This document shows positions 53,230 to 62,561 of a stretch of DNA of 64,000 nucleotides, piece after piece. The DNA comes from Lachnospiraceae bacterium (lineage in GTDB: Bacteria > Bacillota > Clostridia > Lachnospirales > Lachnospiraceae), in NCBI GenBank assembly GCA_022769625.1, contig JALEJP010000062.1, positions 1 to 64,000 on the forward strand. The letters run 5' to 3'. The notes below the pieces were generated by a model, which saw only the letters and a program-made list of their open reading frames with translations, searched no databases and was not told where the DNA came from. Numbering within the stretch: the first letter of the stretch is position 1; every line of letters begins with the position of its first letter. A program made the position numbers and the translations under genes.

Positions 53230-54480
53230 TCATTCTCCATTCTGTGCATTCAGAATCTCAATGGCTTTCTGAAGCTGATTATCTTCTTCCTCCGTTATGG
53301 TTACTTTGTTTTTCAGGCTTTCATCCAGTTCCACCGTGACATCCGGCTCAATTCCTTTTTGATGAATGTCTGTCCCTTTTGGTGTATAGTATTTTGAAAT
53401 AGTCAATTTGACTGCCGTCCCATCCTTCAGACTTACGATTCTCTGAACGATCCCTTTTCCAAAAGTAGTAGTGCCAACCAGAGTACCAATACCATGATCT
53501 TTGATCGCACCGCTGAAAATCTCCGCTGCACTTGCACTGTATTCATTGACCAGAACCACAAGAGGCTTTGTAAATTCATGTGTTCCATCACAGGTATATT
53601 CTTCCCTCTGTCCGTATTTATCCTCTGTATATACGATCAGTCCTTCCGGAAGCATTTGCCTGAGCATTTCACAGCAGGACTGTAACAGCCCTCCCAGATT
53701 ATTTCTCAGATCAATGATCAGTTTTTCCATTCCCTGATCTTCCAATTCGGCAAGAGCTTCTGAAAACTGATCTACGGTCACCGCATCAAATTCACTGATT
53801 GCAATATAACCGATGTGATTCTCCAACATTTTTGATGCCACCGTTGGGACAGACACATCCATGCGTTCCACATCAAAACCCAGATAATCCGCTTCTCCAT
53901 CCCGAACGATCTCCAGATGAACCGCAGAACCCTCTGCCGTTTTAATCAGAGTGACCACATCGGTCAGATCCATCCCTGTCACTTCCGTATCATTGACACT
54001 GTAAATGATATCACCCGGAAGCAATCCAGCCCGATCCGCCGGCGCATCCTCAAAACAGGTCACTACCGTGACGATTCCCGTCTCCGGATCCTGAGACAGT
54101 TTTGCCCCGATTCCTCTGTACTCTCCGGATGTGGACTCCTGGATCTTCTGCAGCTCTTCCTCTGTATAATAAGCCGCATAGGAATCCTCAAGACCTTTGA
54201 CCAGACCTTTGTACAGCTGCGCTTCCACCTTTTCTTCACTCACTTCATTTAAATAATTTTCATTTATAACCGCTTCAATCGTTTCGATTTTGCCGTCTAT
54301 TTTATCCATATCCAGATGAAGTTCTCCATCCTGTGTATTTTCTTCCACAACAGCAAGTCCCTGCTCATCTGTTCCATGCTGTGTAATGCTCCTGGTAACA
54401 CCAAGTCCTGCTGCTGTTACCGCTGCCGTCACAAAAACTCCACATAAAAACCCTTTTCCGAATTTCTTCCCGTCACTCAT
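53230..54480 (-). CDS. ctpA: S41 family C-terminal processing peptidase
   Basis: 416 residues from ATG 54480 behind GAGGAGTGACAG. An N-terminal membrane anchor (about 8-28), a PDZ domain (about 105-190: GIGAKLSQDPETGIVTVV, DRAGLLPGDIIYSVNDTEV) and the S41 protease domain with catalytic Ser in VNEYSASAAEIFSGAI and Lys in TTFGKGIVQ. Such proteases cleave secreted or membrane proteins, in spore formers often in signalling. 19 nt before the sigma-like gene, suggesting a shared transcript. Confidence 0.93.
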   Translation of the reverse strand: MSDGKKFGKGFLCGVFVTAAVTAAGLGVTRSITQHGTDEQGLAVVEENTQDGELHLDMDKIDGKIETIEAVINENYLNEVSEEKVEAQLYKGLVKGLEDSYAAYYTEEELQKIQESTSGEYRGIGAKLSQDPETGIVTVVTCFEDAPADRAGLLPGDIIYSVNDTEVTGMDLTDVVTLIKTAEGSAVHLEIVRDGEADYLGFDVERMDVSVPTVASKMLENHIGYIAISEFDAVTVDQFSEALAELEDQGMEKLIIDLRNNLGGLLQSCCEMLRQMLPEGLIVYTEDKYGQREEYTCDGTHEFTKPLVVLVNEYSASAAEIFSGAIKDHGIGTLVGTTTFGKGIVQRIVSLKDGTAVKLTISKYYTPKGTDIHQKGIEPDVTVELDESLKNKVTITEEEDNQLQKAIEILNAQNGE

Positions 54481-54517
54481 ATCTGTCACTCCTCATAAAA
54501 CGAATGTGCTTTCAAGA

Positions 54518-54560
54518 CAAGAGACCGGTTCCAGTACACACTGAACTCCCCGGTCTCTTG
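54518..54560. terminator. Strong hairpin between the CdaR-type gene and ctpA
   Basis: Perfect 11-bp arms CAAGAGACCGG (54518-54528) and CCGGTCTCTTG (54550-54560). T-tract CGTTTTTATA follows on the plus strand, not the minus strand, so as an intrinsic terminator it faces against the local genes; on the minus strand it could still act as an RNA hairpin or processing site. Confidence 0.5.
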
Positions 54561-54607
54561 CGTTTTTATATCTTACGCACTGTCTCACATGATTATGATT
54601 CCACACA

Positions 54608-55696
54608 TCAGTAATCCAGTGTCTCCATATATTTCATATATTTTACTACCATCAAAGCGATCTTGAAAGTAATCGCATCTTCAAAAACGCGCAAATCAAG
54701 ACCTGTGCTCTTCTGCAGTTTATCCAGGCGATACACCAGCGTATTACGATGGATGTAAAGCTGCCTGGAGGTCTCTGAAACGTTCAGACTGTTCTCAAAG
54801 AATTTATTAATCGTAGTCAGTGTCTCCTCGTCAAAATCATCCGGTGATTTATTCTCAAAAATTTCCTTGATGAACATCTTACAGAGAGGAATAGGCAGCT
54901 GATAGATCAGCCGTCCGATTCCAAGAGAGCTGTACGCAATCACATTACGTTCTTCAAAGAAGATCTTTCCCACATCCATAGCCATACGCGCTTCTTTGTA
55001 GGAACGTGATACCTCCTTAATCTCCTCCACGATGGTACCGTAAGCAACATGCGCCTCTTCCTTTTTTTCCGGCGGCAGTGCACTGAGGATCTGGCGGGCA
55101 ACTTTTTCCATTTCCGGATAACTGTCCCCATTTGCCAGCTCTTTCACAACAATAATACTTTTTTCATCTACCGCTGTAATAAAGTCACCAGATTTGGTTC
55201 CAAGCAGCGTACGAATGCACTCCAGAGAAACATTGTCTTTCTCATGGTTCGTCTCAATCAGAAAAACAACTCTCCGTGCATTTGTATCAATATGCAGTTT
55301 CTTGGCACGGTTATAAATATCAACCAGCAGCAAATTATCCAGCAAAAGATTTTTAATAAAATTATCTTTGTCAAAACGCTCTTTATATGCTACCAGAAGA
55401 TTCTGTATCTGGAAAGCAGCCATTTTGCCAATCATGTAGACATCATCACTATCGCCTTTTGTCACCAGCACATATTCTACCTGATGTTCGTCGTAAATTT
55501 TGAAAAACTGATGCCCCTGAACAACCTGGCTGTCTGCCGGAGAATCCACGAACGGAACTACAGAAGAACGGTATTCTTCAGATTCTGGAAATGTAGCAGC
55601 CAGCACATTTCCTTCCAAATCAATTACACAAAAATCAATTCTTGATATCGCTTTCAATCCTTCTATGGTTGACTGTAGTATCTGATTCGATATCAT
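54608..55696 (-). CDS. CdaR/PucR-family transcriptional regulator
   Basis: 362 residues from ATG 55696 (MISNQILQSTIEGLKAIS), behind AGGAGAGAAGAAT. The N-terminal sensor domain resembles the sugar-diacid recognition fold, a GGDEF-like central region follows (about 130-260), and a PucR-type HTH lies at the C terminus (NSLNVSETSRQLYIHRNTLVYRLDKLQKSTG). CdaR relatives respond to glycerate, sugar acids or, in Firmicutes, other small effectors. Targets are not shown; the nearest genes are ctpA downstream and the GH84 glycosidase upstream. Confidence 0.88.
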   Translation of the reverse strand: MISNQILQSTIEGLKAISRIDFCVIDLEGNVLAATFPESEEYRSSVVPFVDSPADSQVVQGHQFFKIYDEHQVEYVLVTKGDSDDVYMIGKMAAFQIQNLLVAYKERFDKDNFIKNLLLDNLLLVDIYNRAKKLHIDTNARRVVFLIETNHEKDNVSLECIRTLLGTKSGDFITAVDEKSIIVVKELANGDSYPEMEKVARQILSALPPEKKEEAHVAYGTIVEEIKEVSRSYKEARMAMDVGKIFFEERNVIAYSSLGIGRLIYQLPIPLCKMFIKEIFENKSPDDFDEETLTTINKFFENSLNVSETSRQLYIHRNTLVYRLDKLQKSTGLDLRVFEDAITFKIALMVVKYMKYMETLDY

Positions 55697-55824
55697 ATTC
55701 TTCTCTCCTTTCCATACATTTTCCAATGTCAAAATCTGACTTGTATACTATTGTAATATAAATCGCCAAAAAAAGAAAGAGAAATTTGGTATTTTTTATG
55801 CTTTTCGCTCTATCATTTCCCACA

Positions 55825-55860
55825 GGAAAAGGACTGCCGCATTGGCAGCAGTCCCTTTCC
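55825..55860. terminator. Hairpin after the GH84 gene
   Basis: Arms GGAAAAGGACTGC (55825-55837) and GCAGTCCCTTTCC (55848-55860) pair at 12 of 13 positions with one G-T. It starts 14 nt after the GH84 stop codon; the minus strand ends in CTTTTCCTG and the plus strand in CATTTTTAC. Likely the GH84 terminator, with a weak U-tract. Confidence 0.6.
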
Positions 55861-55874
55861 CTCATTTTTACTGT

Positions 55875-58800
55875 TTATTTTCTTGTTACCTTTTTAGAAG
55901 AAGACATTACACTGACCTGACTCTTTTTCAACGTCACGATCTTGTAGTAATAGGTTCCTTTCTTCTTTGCACCCTTATCCAGATAAGAAACCGTCTTGTT
56001 CTTGCTGATCTTCTTGATCCGTTTATAACCGGATGATTTCTTTGTGGAACGGTATATTACATAACCAGTCGCATTTTTATTACGCTTCCAGGTAAGTTTT
56101 ACTTTACTTCCGGAAACGACCGCTTTTTTCAACGTTGTCTTTGCTGCAAAAGCAATACTTCTGGAAATGCCTCTGTCACTTGCCTTTACCGATGCGTCTT
56201 TGGAAACTGCAACTGCACAGTAAGCTGCTGATTTGATTCCCTTAATATCAGCTGCCTTCGTATCATTGAAAGATGCCTTGCCGGAAGCGGTGCTGCCAAC
56301 AAGTACTGTTTTGCCCTTTACGGTACGATAAATATCGTAATGGTCTGCTCCGTCTGTCGGATTCACGGTAACCTTTACAACAACACCGTTCTTTGCTGCA
56401 GTTGCTTTTACAGACTTGATCGAAGGTGCTGCAAGCTTCTTCTCAGCTGCTGAGGACTTCAGATTGGACTGTGCTTCGCTCAATACTGCCAGAAGGCTTC
56501 TTAATGTCACTGTATCATTGCTGTCTGCTGCATTTTTCGCTGCGTTATATGCTGCCACAAATGCGTCCCAGCTTTCCCTGGTATTGCTGCCCTGGCCAGC
56601 TGCATATGCTGCCTCTGCCTTGCTGATTGCTTCAGCAAACGCTGCTTTTACTTCCTCAAGTTCTGCCTCTTCTTTTGTCTTGAGAGCATTTACCGCATCC
56701 TGCAGTTTTTTCTGTGCTCCTGCAACATCATCGGAAGATACCACAGCATTACTCAGTACTTTTTCTGCCTCAGCTATGGCAGCCTCAAGAACTTTCCAGG
56801 AAGCTTCAGAATAAAGAGAACTGTCTTTTGCTTTTGCATTGTTTACTTCATTCTGAAGAGCTGTTCTCTCTTCTTCGGAAGCCTTTTCACCGGTTACGGT
56901 AACCGTCATCTGTTTTGTAGCTGTCTTTCCGTTCAGTTCAACCGTCACCTGAATCGTTGCTTTTCCAGGACCTTTCACAGTCAGTACATCGCCGTCCAGC
57001 ACTGCCCCTGTTTTGCCTGCATCTACAACGGAATAAGTATAGTTGATGTCTTTCTCATGAACCTCACAGTCTGATACAGATGCACTGGCATCAAGCTTCA
57101 GGGCTGCGGTTGTATCATTCAGAGCCAAATGAACCGTCTGATCTTTAAAATCAATAGCTGTAATTTCACAGGTACACTCTTTTTCCTGTCCGGTAAAGGT
57201 GTAGGAAATGGTCATGGATGTACCATCTGCTGCTACTTTTACGGACGGAGCTGCTGTCATTCCATTGGATAATGTCACTTCTTCCGGTTTACTTACATCT
57301 GTAAATCTGTATGCGCCGGATGCTTTCAGAACCGTTTTCACTTCATATGTACTGCCCTGTTTGAACACTGCACCTGCTGCCATTTCTTCTCCATCCTCAT
57401 ACCAGGTTGTTCTGGAAGTAAAAGGTGAGATTGCAATATTCACAGAAGGTACGGCTGCTTCCAGCGCATGTGCCAGCTCTGCATAGGATTTCTGCAGATT
57501 ATTGGAATAATCCACTCCGCTGTACAGACGGATATCTGCCAGCATTCCTGTATATGGAGGTGTTGCAGAATCATTCATATCCTTGTCAACATTATAGCCT
57601 GTGGTAAATACACTGTCGCTGTAGGATTTCAGAGTTACTTCGTAAGAATCGCTTGCGTTTGCTCTTCCGGCTGTCGGCGTGCCTGCTGCTCCGTCCACAT
57701 AAATCTGCATCTTTGTTCCGGTAAATACGATCAGGACATCATGCCATTTGTTCCAGAAATCCGAATCAATCGCACAGCTGCTCTCAACCCAGCTTCCTCT
57801 GGCATCACACGCATAAACAAGTACACAGTTACTCTTGAGCTGCACTCCGTACTGGGAATCCATCTTTCCAAGCATCTGGTATGTGCCGCTGCCTGTAACC
57901 TCAGATGCGTTCATGCGGAAACGGATAAACATCGCATTATCCTCACCGGACACGTCAAATTTATCATTATTCTCTCCGCTGTTTGCTGCGGTCAGACGTC
58001 CCGTATAACCAAAGCCGCCGTCTTTGTAGGAAACGTTAACATCCTCGTTTGTCAGAGTTGCCGGTTTTTCGGCCTGGTCGGCAACCTCAGCAAAGTGTTT
58101 GCTGTCCTCCGACAGCGTAATCTCTGCGTCTTTTCCTGCCTCACCCGTCTTTGGTACGGTAAAGGAAACAGACGGCGCCTCAAGAATCATCTCTTCTTCC
58201 GGAGCTTCCACATATTTGCCAAGTACACCAAACTCTGCTGCATTGATGAACATATTCGGCTGGGCACCTTCTGTATGGATTGCCTCAATTTTAATGTTTG
58301 TTACACCCGCAACCGGTTCAAACTCTGCTGTTTTCTCCTGAAGGGTCTCTTCTCCTTCGTAAGACCACTGAACATTGGTTACCTTGGTGTAAGTCTGTCC
58401 CTGATCCGTTGACACGTAAATATTGGCTTCGGTAATCGCACCATTCTTTGGAAGTCCCTGAGAATCACGTGTATATCTCGGAAGATAGGTCAACGCCTTT
58501 ACTGCATAGGCTTTATCCAGAGTAATCGTGTACGTATTGTTTCCGATAAGCTTTGATCCGTCATATTCAGCCTGAGGTGCACTGTTATCCTTCCAGTTTG
58601 TATGCCAGAACGTATCCGGATCTCCGTCAACTGCCGCACCTACGATTCCGTTGCCTGCACCTTCTCCTACCGGTTCTTCACTGTCTGCCGCTCCGCTGAG
58701 ATTGGACAGCTTCTTATATCCATCGTTTACCGGAGGATTCGCCAGTTTCTCCAGCCCAAGAATAGCTTCATCCAGTTCATCCATAGCCGCAATTTTTTCT

Positions 58801-61800
58801 TCTACGCCTGCTTCCGGATTTTCTGCAACAGCTTTTGCCGCTGCGATCGCTTTTCTGAGATTGGAATACGACTCCGCTGTGTACTGGGACCCATCCACTT
58901 CTTCCGCTTTTGTGATTGCATCCTGCAATGCTGTCTCCGGAGTGGAATCCGTAGGATTAGTGTACATCTCGTATATAACCGGAGCGCTCTCCCACTGGAT
59001 CTTCACTTCATTGATTGCGCCATAGAATACCAGATTTTTAAATACATTCAGTCCTTTGGAAAGAGTTCCAATCTCCAGCCATCTTCCATCATTTGTATGA
59101 ATGGATACCTTTGCATTGGAAATACTTTCCGGATCCTGCAGAATATACAGTGCATCCTTGCTTCCAGCCTCAAGGCGATAAGTCAGGCTGCCGCTGCCTT
59201 CTGCTGCCCGGAACGCCGTTGTCAGTGAATTGTCCACTGCTTTTCCCGCTTCTCCGCCTTCTGATCCAGCCGGTTCTGCAAAGATTGTCTTGTCTGCATC
59301 GCTGTTTTCCACTTCCAAGGATGTCACGGTGAATGTCACATCATCCTCGTTCTTATTGATAAAGCGGATCCATTTTGCATCCATGACTGTGGATGGATCT
59401 GCCTCATACCAGTTAAATCCATTGTAGCTGTATTCCAGAGTGATCTGCTCTGCATTGGTATAGTCCGCTGTCATGGAAGTCAGCTCGCGCACACCTGCAA
59501 ATTCCATACCCACATACTCACCCGGCTTCAGCGTAATGCTTTCCAGATTTGGAATAGAAGCATCATTTTTATTGATCGTTACATTAATATCTTTGTATTC
59601 CTCCACATTGGTATACAAAAACTCTTCCACCGGAAGGGTCTCAACCTGGAATTCACGGATTGCATACCATTTGCCGGTAGAGGAAGGCGTTCTCAGACGC
59701 ACATAACGAGCCTTCAGGGACTGTGCTGTCACATCTGTCTCGATATCATTGGTGCCAAAGGTACCGATCTCCTCCCAATGCTCATTATCCAGGGAGTATT
59801 CCAGAATACCATTTGAGAAAATATCTCCGTGCGTAGGCTCTTTTCCCTGCAGGATGCGGATATTGCCAAGCTTGTACACATCACCAAGATCCACACCTAC
59901 ATAGGCACCTGCAGATACACTTGCATTAAACCACACAAAAGTACTGTCGTTTCCGTCCAGTGCCAGGTCTGCATTGCCCTGATAGTAGCCACCGACACCA
60001 CTGTAGATCAGTTTCTTTTCCCCGGTTGCCGGTTCATTTCCGGACCCGCCGCCGCTAAAGCTGCTGTTGAGCACTGCCAGTGCTTCTTCCTTCACAGCCC
60101 TATCCATCTCTGCCGCAAACGGCATAATCTTCATTGCTCCGGCTTCGACCATCTGAGTGCCGTTCAGCAGCGGAGATTCACAATTCTGAGATTTCTTGTA
60201 ATTGTTAATGGCACTGATGTAGCCATTGTAAATACCTTCTGTATCATTCGTCTGAATCGCCATCGCCGTTCTGACATAACCGATACATGCTTTGGAGAGA
60301 TAGCGCAGAGAATCTACCCATGGCTTCATCTCATCCTGAAGATTTACATTGGTACCATTGGTCTGGAAATCGTCAGCTGCCGCAACGATCTTCTCCAGCT
60401 GTTCAATCAGAGCACTTCCGGACTCTGTCAGATCCTCTTTTGCCTTATAAGCTGTCTTAAATGCATTGATATACGGTGTCAGCTCCACAGACTCACCCAT
60501 GCTGGTGATACCACCCGGGCTCGGATTGGTCATATGCTTACACAACTCGTGCATCGCTTCCGGTGCTCCGGCGTCAATGTATTTAAATCCGTCCGCCCAG
60601 CTCTTTTCCGCGTCAAAATCTGCCGTATTCCATGCAAAATCTGCGATTGCAAACAGAGAGGTTTTGGAAGCCTCCGCCTGCTCCAGCGGGTTGGTTACAA
60701 TACCTTTGAAGTTGGTCAGTCCTCTCTCAAGAATCTCACTTCCGGCAGGACCCATAACAAGACGTTTGTGGTTTACGTCATTTACCGGCCAGTTCAGCCA
60801 CATAAATGCCTCGCGACCTGTCTTGCTGTAGAAATTATCAAATGTGTTCTGACTTGCCGGATGGCATACCCACTCACCGGTCCACATCAGCTCCACATCC
60901 GTCAGATTTTTGAAATAATTGAAGTAGCTGGATACGCTGTAGCCGCCGCCCCAGCTTGCTGCTGCTGTACAGTACACCTGCGGAACAAATACCAGATTGT
61001 AGGTTCCCTCATGCGCCTTTACCCATTCAGACATATCTCTGCAGAGATCCGCCTGTACCTGCGCACTGCTCAGGGCATCGTCCGCCGAGATCACAAACTG
61101 GCGTACACCTGCATCATAGAGCTGCTGGAATTTCTTCTTGATGATCTCAAGACTATCCGCATAGTTGGAAGCGTTGATCGCATCATGCATAAATGGATGA
61201 ATCGCCCATGCGAAACGGCATTTGGATGACTGTCCTGCTTCCACCATCTTTTTGATATTTGCCAGTTCTTCCTGCGGATAAAGCTCTCTCCACTGGCTGT
61301 TGTGATACGGATCATCCTTCGGAGCAAAGATGTAAATGTTCATCTTAAAATCACCGCCGAAGTTCATCAGGCTGATGCGGTCCTCGACAGACCATGGAAT
61401 TCCATAGTAGCCTTCGATGAATCCGCGGTACTGCCCGGATGCATAATCTTCGATCTGCAGCTGACGGACATTGGAACCTTCCGTCTGATTAAAAATCATT
61501 TTTAACGTGCTCAATCCATAAAATGCAGCATCCGTATCCTTTCCAAGTACGGCAATGACGTCATCCTGGATCACCAGAACATATGCATCTCTCTGCTCAA
61601 ACAAATCATCTGCATATGTCACATTCGCCCGAAACCAGCTCTCCACTGTGTCGCCGGAACCATTTGTACCGATCAGAATATTTGTCTTTCCAGATACCAG
61701 ACCATCTGTACGGGACCCTGTTATTCCCTTAATGGCAAGTACATCATTCAGACGATTGACGGTCGCCGAATCGATCGTGCTCTCCAGCACTACATTAGCG

Positions 61801-61985
61801 GAATCCCCAAGAATCATCTCTTTGTCTCCGTAAGAAACATCTCTCGGAGTAGGATAAATCTCGTACTCCTGCGCAGCAGAAGGTTCTTCTGCCGCCTGTG
61901 CATCAAATCCTGTAAACGAAAGGCCTGTGATAACCAGCGCAAACGTCAGTACAAGACTGATGATCTTTTTCATTGTCTTCCCCAT
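55875..61985 (-). CDS. Secreted GH84 beta-N-acetylglucosaminidase, multimodular
   Basis: 2036 residues from ATG 61985 behind GGAGGATTAT. Signal peptide 1-31; an N-terminal hexosaminidase-associated domain (about 40-180); the GH84 catalytic barrel (about 185-470) beginning YRGFIEGYYGIPWS with the catalytic Asp pair D302-D303 (ISADDAL). Then follow a carbohydrate-binding F5/8-type module (about 670-800), a FIVAR helix bundle, a second discoidin-like module, a laminin-G/concanavalin-like domain, Ig-like strands, two more FIVAR bundles and two C-terminal Lys-rich Fn3-like repeats. No sortase motif, so it is released or bound by its modules. It probably removes GlcNAc from mucin O-glycans or glycoproteins. 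Preceded by a perfect promoter. Confidence 0.93.
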   Translation of the reverse strand: MGKTMKKIISLVLTFALVITGLSFTGFDAQAAEEPSAAQEYEIYPTPRDVSYGDKEMILGDSANVVLESTIDSATVNRLNDVLAIKGITGSRTDGLVSGKTNILIGTNGSGDTVESWFRANVTYADDLFEQRDAYVLVIQDDVIAVLGKDTDAAFYGLSTLKMIFNQTEGSNVRQLQIEDYASGQYRGFIEGYYGIPWSVEDRISLMNFGGDFKMNIYIFAPKDDPYHNSQWRELYPQEELANIKKMVEAGQSSKCRFAWAIHPFMHDAINASNYADSLEIIKKKFQQLYDAGVRQFVISADDALSSAQVQADLCRDMSEWVKAHEGTYNLVFVPQVYCTAAASWGGGYSVSSYFNYFKNLTDVELMWTGEWVCHPASQNTFDNFYSKTGREAFMWLNWPVNDVNHKRLVMGPAGSEILERGLTNFKGIVTNPLEQAEASKTSLFAIADFAWNTADFDAEKSWADGFKYIDAGAPEAMHELCKHMTNPSPGGITSMGESVELTPYINAFKTAYKAKEDLTESGSALIEQLEKIVAAADDFQTNGTNVNLQDEMKPWVDSLRYLSKACIGYVRTAMAIQTNDTEGIYNGYISAINNYKKSQNCESPLLNGTQMVEAGAMKIMPFAAEMDRAVKEEALAVLNSSFSGGGSGNEPATGEKKLIYSGVGGYYQGNADLALDGNDSTFVWFNASVSAGAYVGVDLGDVYKLGNIRILQGKEPTHGDIFSNGILEYSLDNEHWEEIGTFGTNDIETDVTAQSLKARYVRLRTPSSTGKWYAIREFQVETLPVEEFLYTNVEEYKDINVTINKNDASIPNLESITLKPGEYVGMEFAGVRELTSMTADYTNAEQITLEYSYNGFNWYEADPSTVMDAKWIRFINKNEDDVTFTVTSLEVENSDADKTIFAEPAGSEGGEAGKAVDNSLTTAFRAAEGSGSLTYRLEAGSKDALYILQDPESISNAKVSIHTNDGRWLEIGTLSKGLNVFKNLVFYGAINEVKIQWESAPVIYEMYTNPTDSTPETALQDAITKAEEVDGSQYTAESYSNLRKAIAAAKAVAENPEAGVEEKIAAMDELDEAILGLEKLANPPVNDGYKKLSNLSGAADSEEPVGEGAGNGIVGAAVDGDPDTFWHTNWKDNSAPQAEYDGSKLIGNNTYTITLDKAYAVKALTYLPRYTRDSQGLPKNGAITEANIYVSTDQGQTYTKVTNVQWSYEGEETLQEKTAEFEPVAGVTNIKIEAIHTEGAQPNMFINAAEFGVLGKYVEAPEEEMILEAPSVSFTVPKTGEAGKDAEITLSEDSKHFAEVADQAEKPATLTNEDVNVSYKDGGFGYTGRLTAANSGENNDKFDVSGEDNAMFIRFRMNASEVTGSGTYQMLGKMDSQYGVQLKSNCVLVYACDARGSWVESSCAIDSDFWNKWHDVLIVFTGTKMQIYVDGAAGTPTAGRANASDSYEVTLKSYSDSVFTTGYNVDKDMNDSATPPYTGMLADIRLYSGVDYSNNLQKSYAELAHALEAAVPSVNIAISPFTSRTTWYEDGEEMAAGAVFKQGSTYEVKTVLKASGAYRFTDVSKPEEVTLSNGMTAAPSVKVAADGTSMTISYTFTGQEKECTCEITAIDFKDQTVHLALNDTTAALKLDASASVSDCEVHEKDINYTYSVVDAGKTGAVLDGDVLTVKGPGKATIQVTVELNGKTATKQMTVTVTGEKASEEERTALQNEVNNAKAKDSSLYSEASWKVLEAAIAEAEKVLSNAVVSSDDVAGAQKKLQDAVNALKTKEEAELEEVKAAFAEAISKAEAAYAAGQGSNTRESWDAFVAAYNAAKNAADSNDTVTLRSLLAVLSEAQSNLKSSAAEKKLAAPSIKSVKATAAKNGVVVKVTVNPTDGADHYDIYRTVKGKTVLVGSTASGKASFNDTKAADIKGIKSAAYCAVAVSKDASVKASDRGISRSIAFAAKTTLKKAVVSGSKVKLTWKRNKNATGYVIYRSTKKSSGYKRIKKISKNKTVSYLDKGAKKKGTYYYKIVTLKKSQVSVMSSSKKVTRK

Positions 61986-62097
61986 ATAATCCTCCTTTTC
62001 TTTTGCAGATAATCCGCACAGCGGACTCTGCGCCCCATGAATTTTTTCAAAAATCAACGCACAGGTTCATTGATTTTTATATAAATTGCACAACTCC

Positions 62098-62126
62098 ATT
62101 ATATGGTCTCTTTTTCTTCCTGTCAA
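62098..62126 (-). promoter_or_regulatory. Perfect consensus promoter of the GH84 gene
   Basis: TTGACA (62121-62126), 17-nt spacer and TATAAT (62098-62103) on the minus strand: both hexamers and the spacing match the sigma-A consensus exactly. About 110 nt upstream of the start codon. Confidence 0.85.
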
Positions 62127-62145
62127 TATTATTTGATTCTTCTAT

Positions 62146-62181
62146 GCAGAACACCCCGAAGTTTCCTTCGGGGCATTCTGC
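62146..62181. repeat. Hairpin upstream of the GH84 promoter
   Basis: Arms GCAGAACACCCCGAAG (62146-62161) and CTTCGGGGCATTCTGC (62166-62181) pair at 14 of 16 positions. An A8 run follows on the plus strand. It lies 20 nt upstream of the -35 box and could act as a second terminator for the upstream gene or a protein-binding palindrome. Confidence 0.5.
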
Positions 62182-62258
62182 AAAAAAAATGTATGTAAGA
62201 AATTGGAAAACGGCGAACTTCTGCTTTTCCGGAGAATCTGCAGTTTCCGGTAAAGCAA

Positions 62259-62286
62259 AAGGCGTTCCAGATATCTGGAACGCCTT
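62259..62286 (-). terminator. Perfect palindrome, likely glutamine synthetase terminator
   Basis: A 28-bp perfect palindrome centred at 62272/62273, arms starting AAGGCGTTCCAG, followed on the minus strand by TTTTGCTTTA. It is 276 nt downstream of the glutamine synthetase stop codon, so it would leave a long 3' UTR. Between it and 62519 lies AT-rich sequence with no gene seen. Confidence 0.65.
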
Positions 62287-62518
62287 CGTTCAATTACAGT
62301 ATACACGTTTTCCTGAAATTGTCAAATCTTTTTTCTTTTTTGGAAAAATTCGGAAGGTTTTTGTTCATATTTTATTCATTTTACATTCAAAATTCTTTCA
62401 CCTTGTTATCATCCTGTATTCATTTTTTATCGTTATACTATAAACAGTTCAGAAATGATTTTTCAGAAAGACAATTTCCCAGTATTCTAATACTATTTGA
62501 ATAAACTTTTCATAATAT

Positions 62519-62540
62519 GCCAGACAGCAGCCTGTCTGGC
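62519..62540 (-). terminator. Hairpin directly after glutamine synthetase
   Basis: GCCAGACAG (62519-62527) and CTGTCTGGC (62532-62540) form a 9-bp stem 22 nt after the stop codon. On the minus strand it is followed by ATATTATG, not a U-tract; the plus strand is followed by ATCCTCCCTTTTT. A first, weak terminator or 3' end stabilising hairpin. Confidence 0.5.
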
Positions 62541-62561
62541 ATCCTCCCTTTTTGGGGATAT

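Noticed and set aside
55049-55645. Plus-strand 198-codon frame
   Set aside because: Antisense to the CdaR/PucR-type regulator, whose motifs are clear.
59829-61229. Plus-strand 466-codon frame
   Set aside because: Antisense shadow of the GH84 catalytic region; Cys/His-rich composition from reverse codons, no start signal.
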